A stretch of DNA of 5,600 bases, taken from assembly GCA_030123645.1 (NCBI GenBank), contig JASJYE010000189.1:1-5600 (forward strand), in the 5' to 3' direction. Of the stretch, positions 5,363 through 5,600 are shown in pieces. Under the pieces are notes generated by a model. The model saw only the letters and a list, made by a program, of their open reading frames with translations. It did no database searches and was not told the DNA's origin. Within the stretch, counting starts at the first letter, position 1. The number at the start of each line of letters is the position of its first letter. The translations under genes and the position numbers were made by a program. Source of the stretch: Candidatus Hydrogenedentota bacterium. Its GTDB lineage: Bacteria > Hydrogenedentota > Hydrogenedentia > Hydrogenedentales > GCA-2746185.

Positions 5363-5600
5363 AGTGAAGGCAAGGCGCGTCCCCACAGCGGGCCCATCCC
5401 CCGGAGATACTCTCAACAAAGGTGCTAGGCACGGATAGCTCACAGCCACTTAGCGATCGGCAGCCTAAGTTTGTTTCCGACAGGGTATTACACGGAGAAA
5501 TGGATCGATTCAATGTTGACACACTGTTTCTTGTCATTGCGAGCCCGAACCCGCTACGCGGGAAATTGGGACAAGGAAGTCTGAAACCAAAGAGACTAAG
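5363..5600. other. non-coding stretch upstream of the protease promoter
   Basis: No convincing gene is seen here. A 77-codon minus-strand frame (5304-5537) runs through the stretch and ends on the protease start codon. It spans the putative promoter, has no recognisable motifs and is cysteine- and serine-rich in a way that suggests chance. A short inverted repeat, ACTTAG and CTAAGT (5448-5453 and 5465-5470), is followed by TTGTTT on the plus strand. A nested palindrome lies near the edge at 5530-5575. The region may contain the end of an intergenic space whose next gene is outside the window. Confidence 0.5.
5530..5575. repeat. nested palindrome with TTGTCATTGCGAG motif
   Basis: The outer arms CTTGTC (5530-5535) and GACAAG (5570-5575) are perfect reverse complements. 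They enclose a perfect 5-base hairpin, CCCGC-TAC-GCGGG (5550-5562). The left part reads TTGTCATTGCGAGCCCG, which resembles the start of a widespread palindromic dispersed element of environmental bacteria (TCATTGCGAG followed by a short GC hairpin). The usual closing CAATCTC-like end is not clear here, so this could be a decayed copy. No T-run follows that would mark a terminator. Confidence 0.5.

Noticed and set aside
5448..5476. Possible plus-strand terminator: ACTTAG/CTAAGT hairpin followed by TTGTTT
   Set aside because: The stem has only six AT-rich pairs with an 11-base loop, the T-run is interrupted, and no plus-strand gene precedes it in the window.
5304..5537. 77-codon minus-strand frame ending on the protease start codon
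   Set aside because: It runs through the putative promoter and leader, has no motif or convincing ribosome site, and its composition looks random. A leader peptide of this length is not supported.

Overview
The window carries six genes, all on the minus strand, so transcription runs from high to low coordinates. They form two functional blocks. The right-hand block (2445-5307) has a secreted HtrA/Deg-type serine protease with four PDZ-like domains. It is followed after 19 bases by a smaller secreted protein with the same trypsin-like fold but without the catalytic His and Ser. The left-hand block (73-2300) is a tightly overlapping folate/pterin operon. It encodes a pteridine-reductase-type (FolM/PTR1-like) short-chain dehydrogenase, dihydroneopterin aldolase (FolB), HPPK (FolK) and GTP cyclohydrolase I (FolE).

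The folate genes overlap by 8, 4 and 4 bases, so they are very probably co-transcribed and translationally coupled. In transcription order they run roughly opposite to the pathway: reductase, aldolase, pyrophosphokinase, then the first enzyme FolE. FolE makes 7,8-dihydroneopterin triphosphate from GTP. FolB releases 6-hydroxymethyl-dihydropterin, FolK pyrophosphorylates it, and the FolM-like enzyme probably reduces a dihydropterin or dihydrofolate. Dihydropteroate synthase (folP), folC and a classical folA are not in the window.

The two blocks are separated by 144 bases (2301-2444). Most of this is occupied by a long imperfect inverted repeat whose arms resemble a palindromic dispersed repeat seen in many bacterial genomes. 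The 293 bases upstream of the protease gene hold a plausible sigma-70-type promoter, an otherwise unexplained stretch, and a second nested palindrome near the right edge.

The organism is a Gram-negative-type bacterium: both protease-fold proteins have export signals, and the multi-PDZ HtrA is an envelope type. The DNA looks moderately GC-rich. The multi-PDZ HtrA, the dispersed palindromes and the folM-folB-folK-folE order would fit an environmental lineage such as Hydrogenedentota or the PVC/Planctomycete neighbourhood, but this placement is a weak inference. There are no RNA genes, CRISPR arrays, transposases or phage genes. I see no convincing undescribed system. The most interesting points are the active/inactive protease pair, the FolM-type reductase built into a folate operon, and the two palindromic elements.
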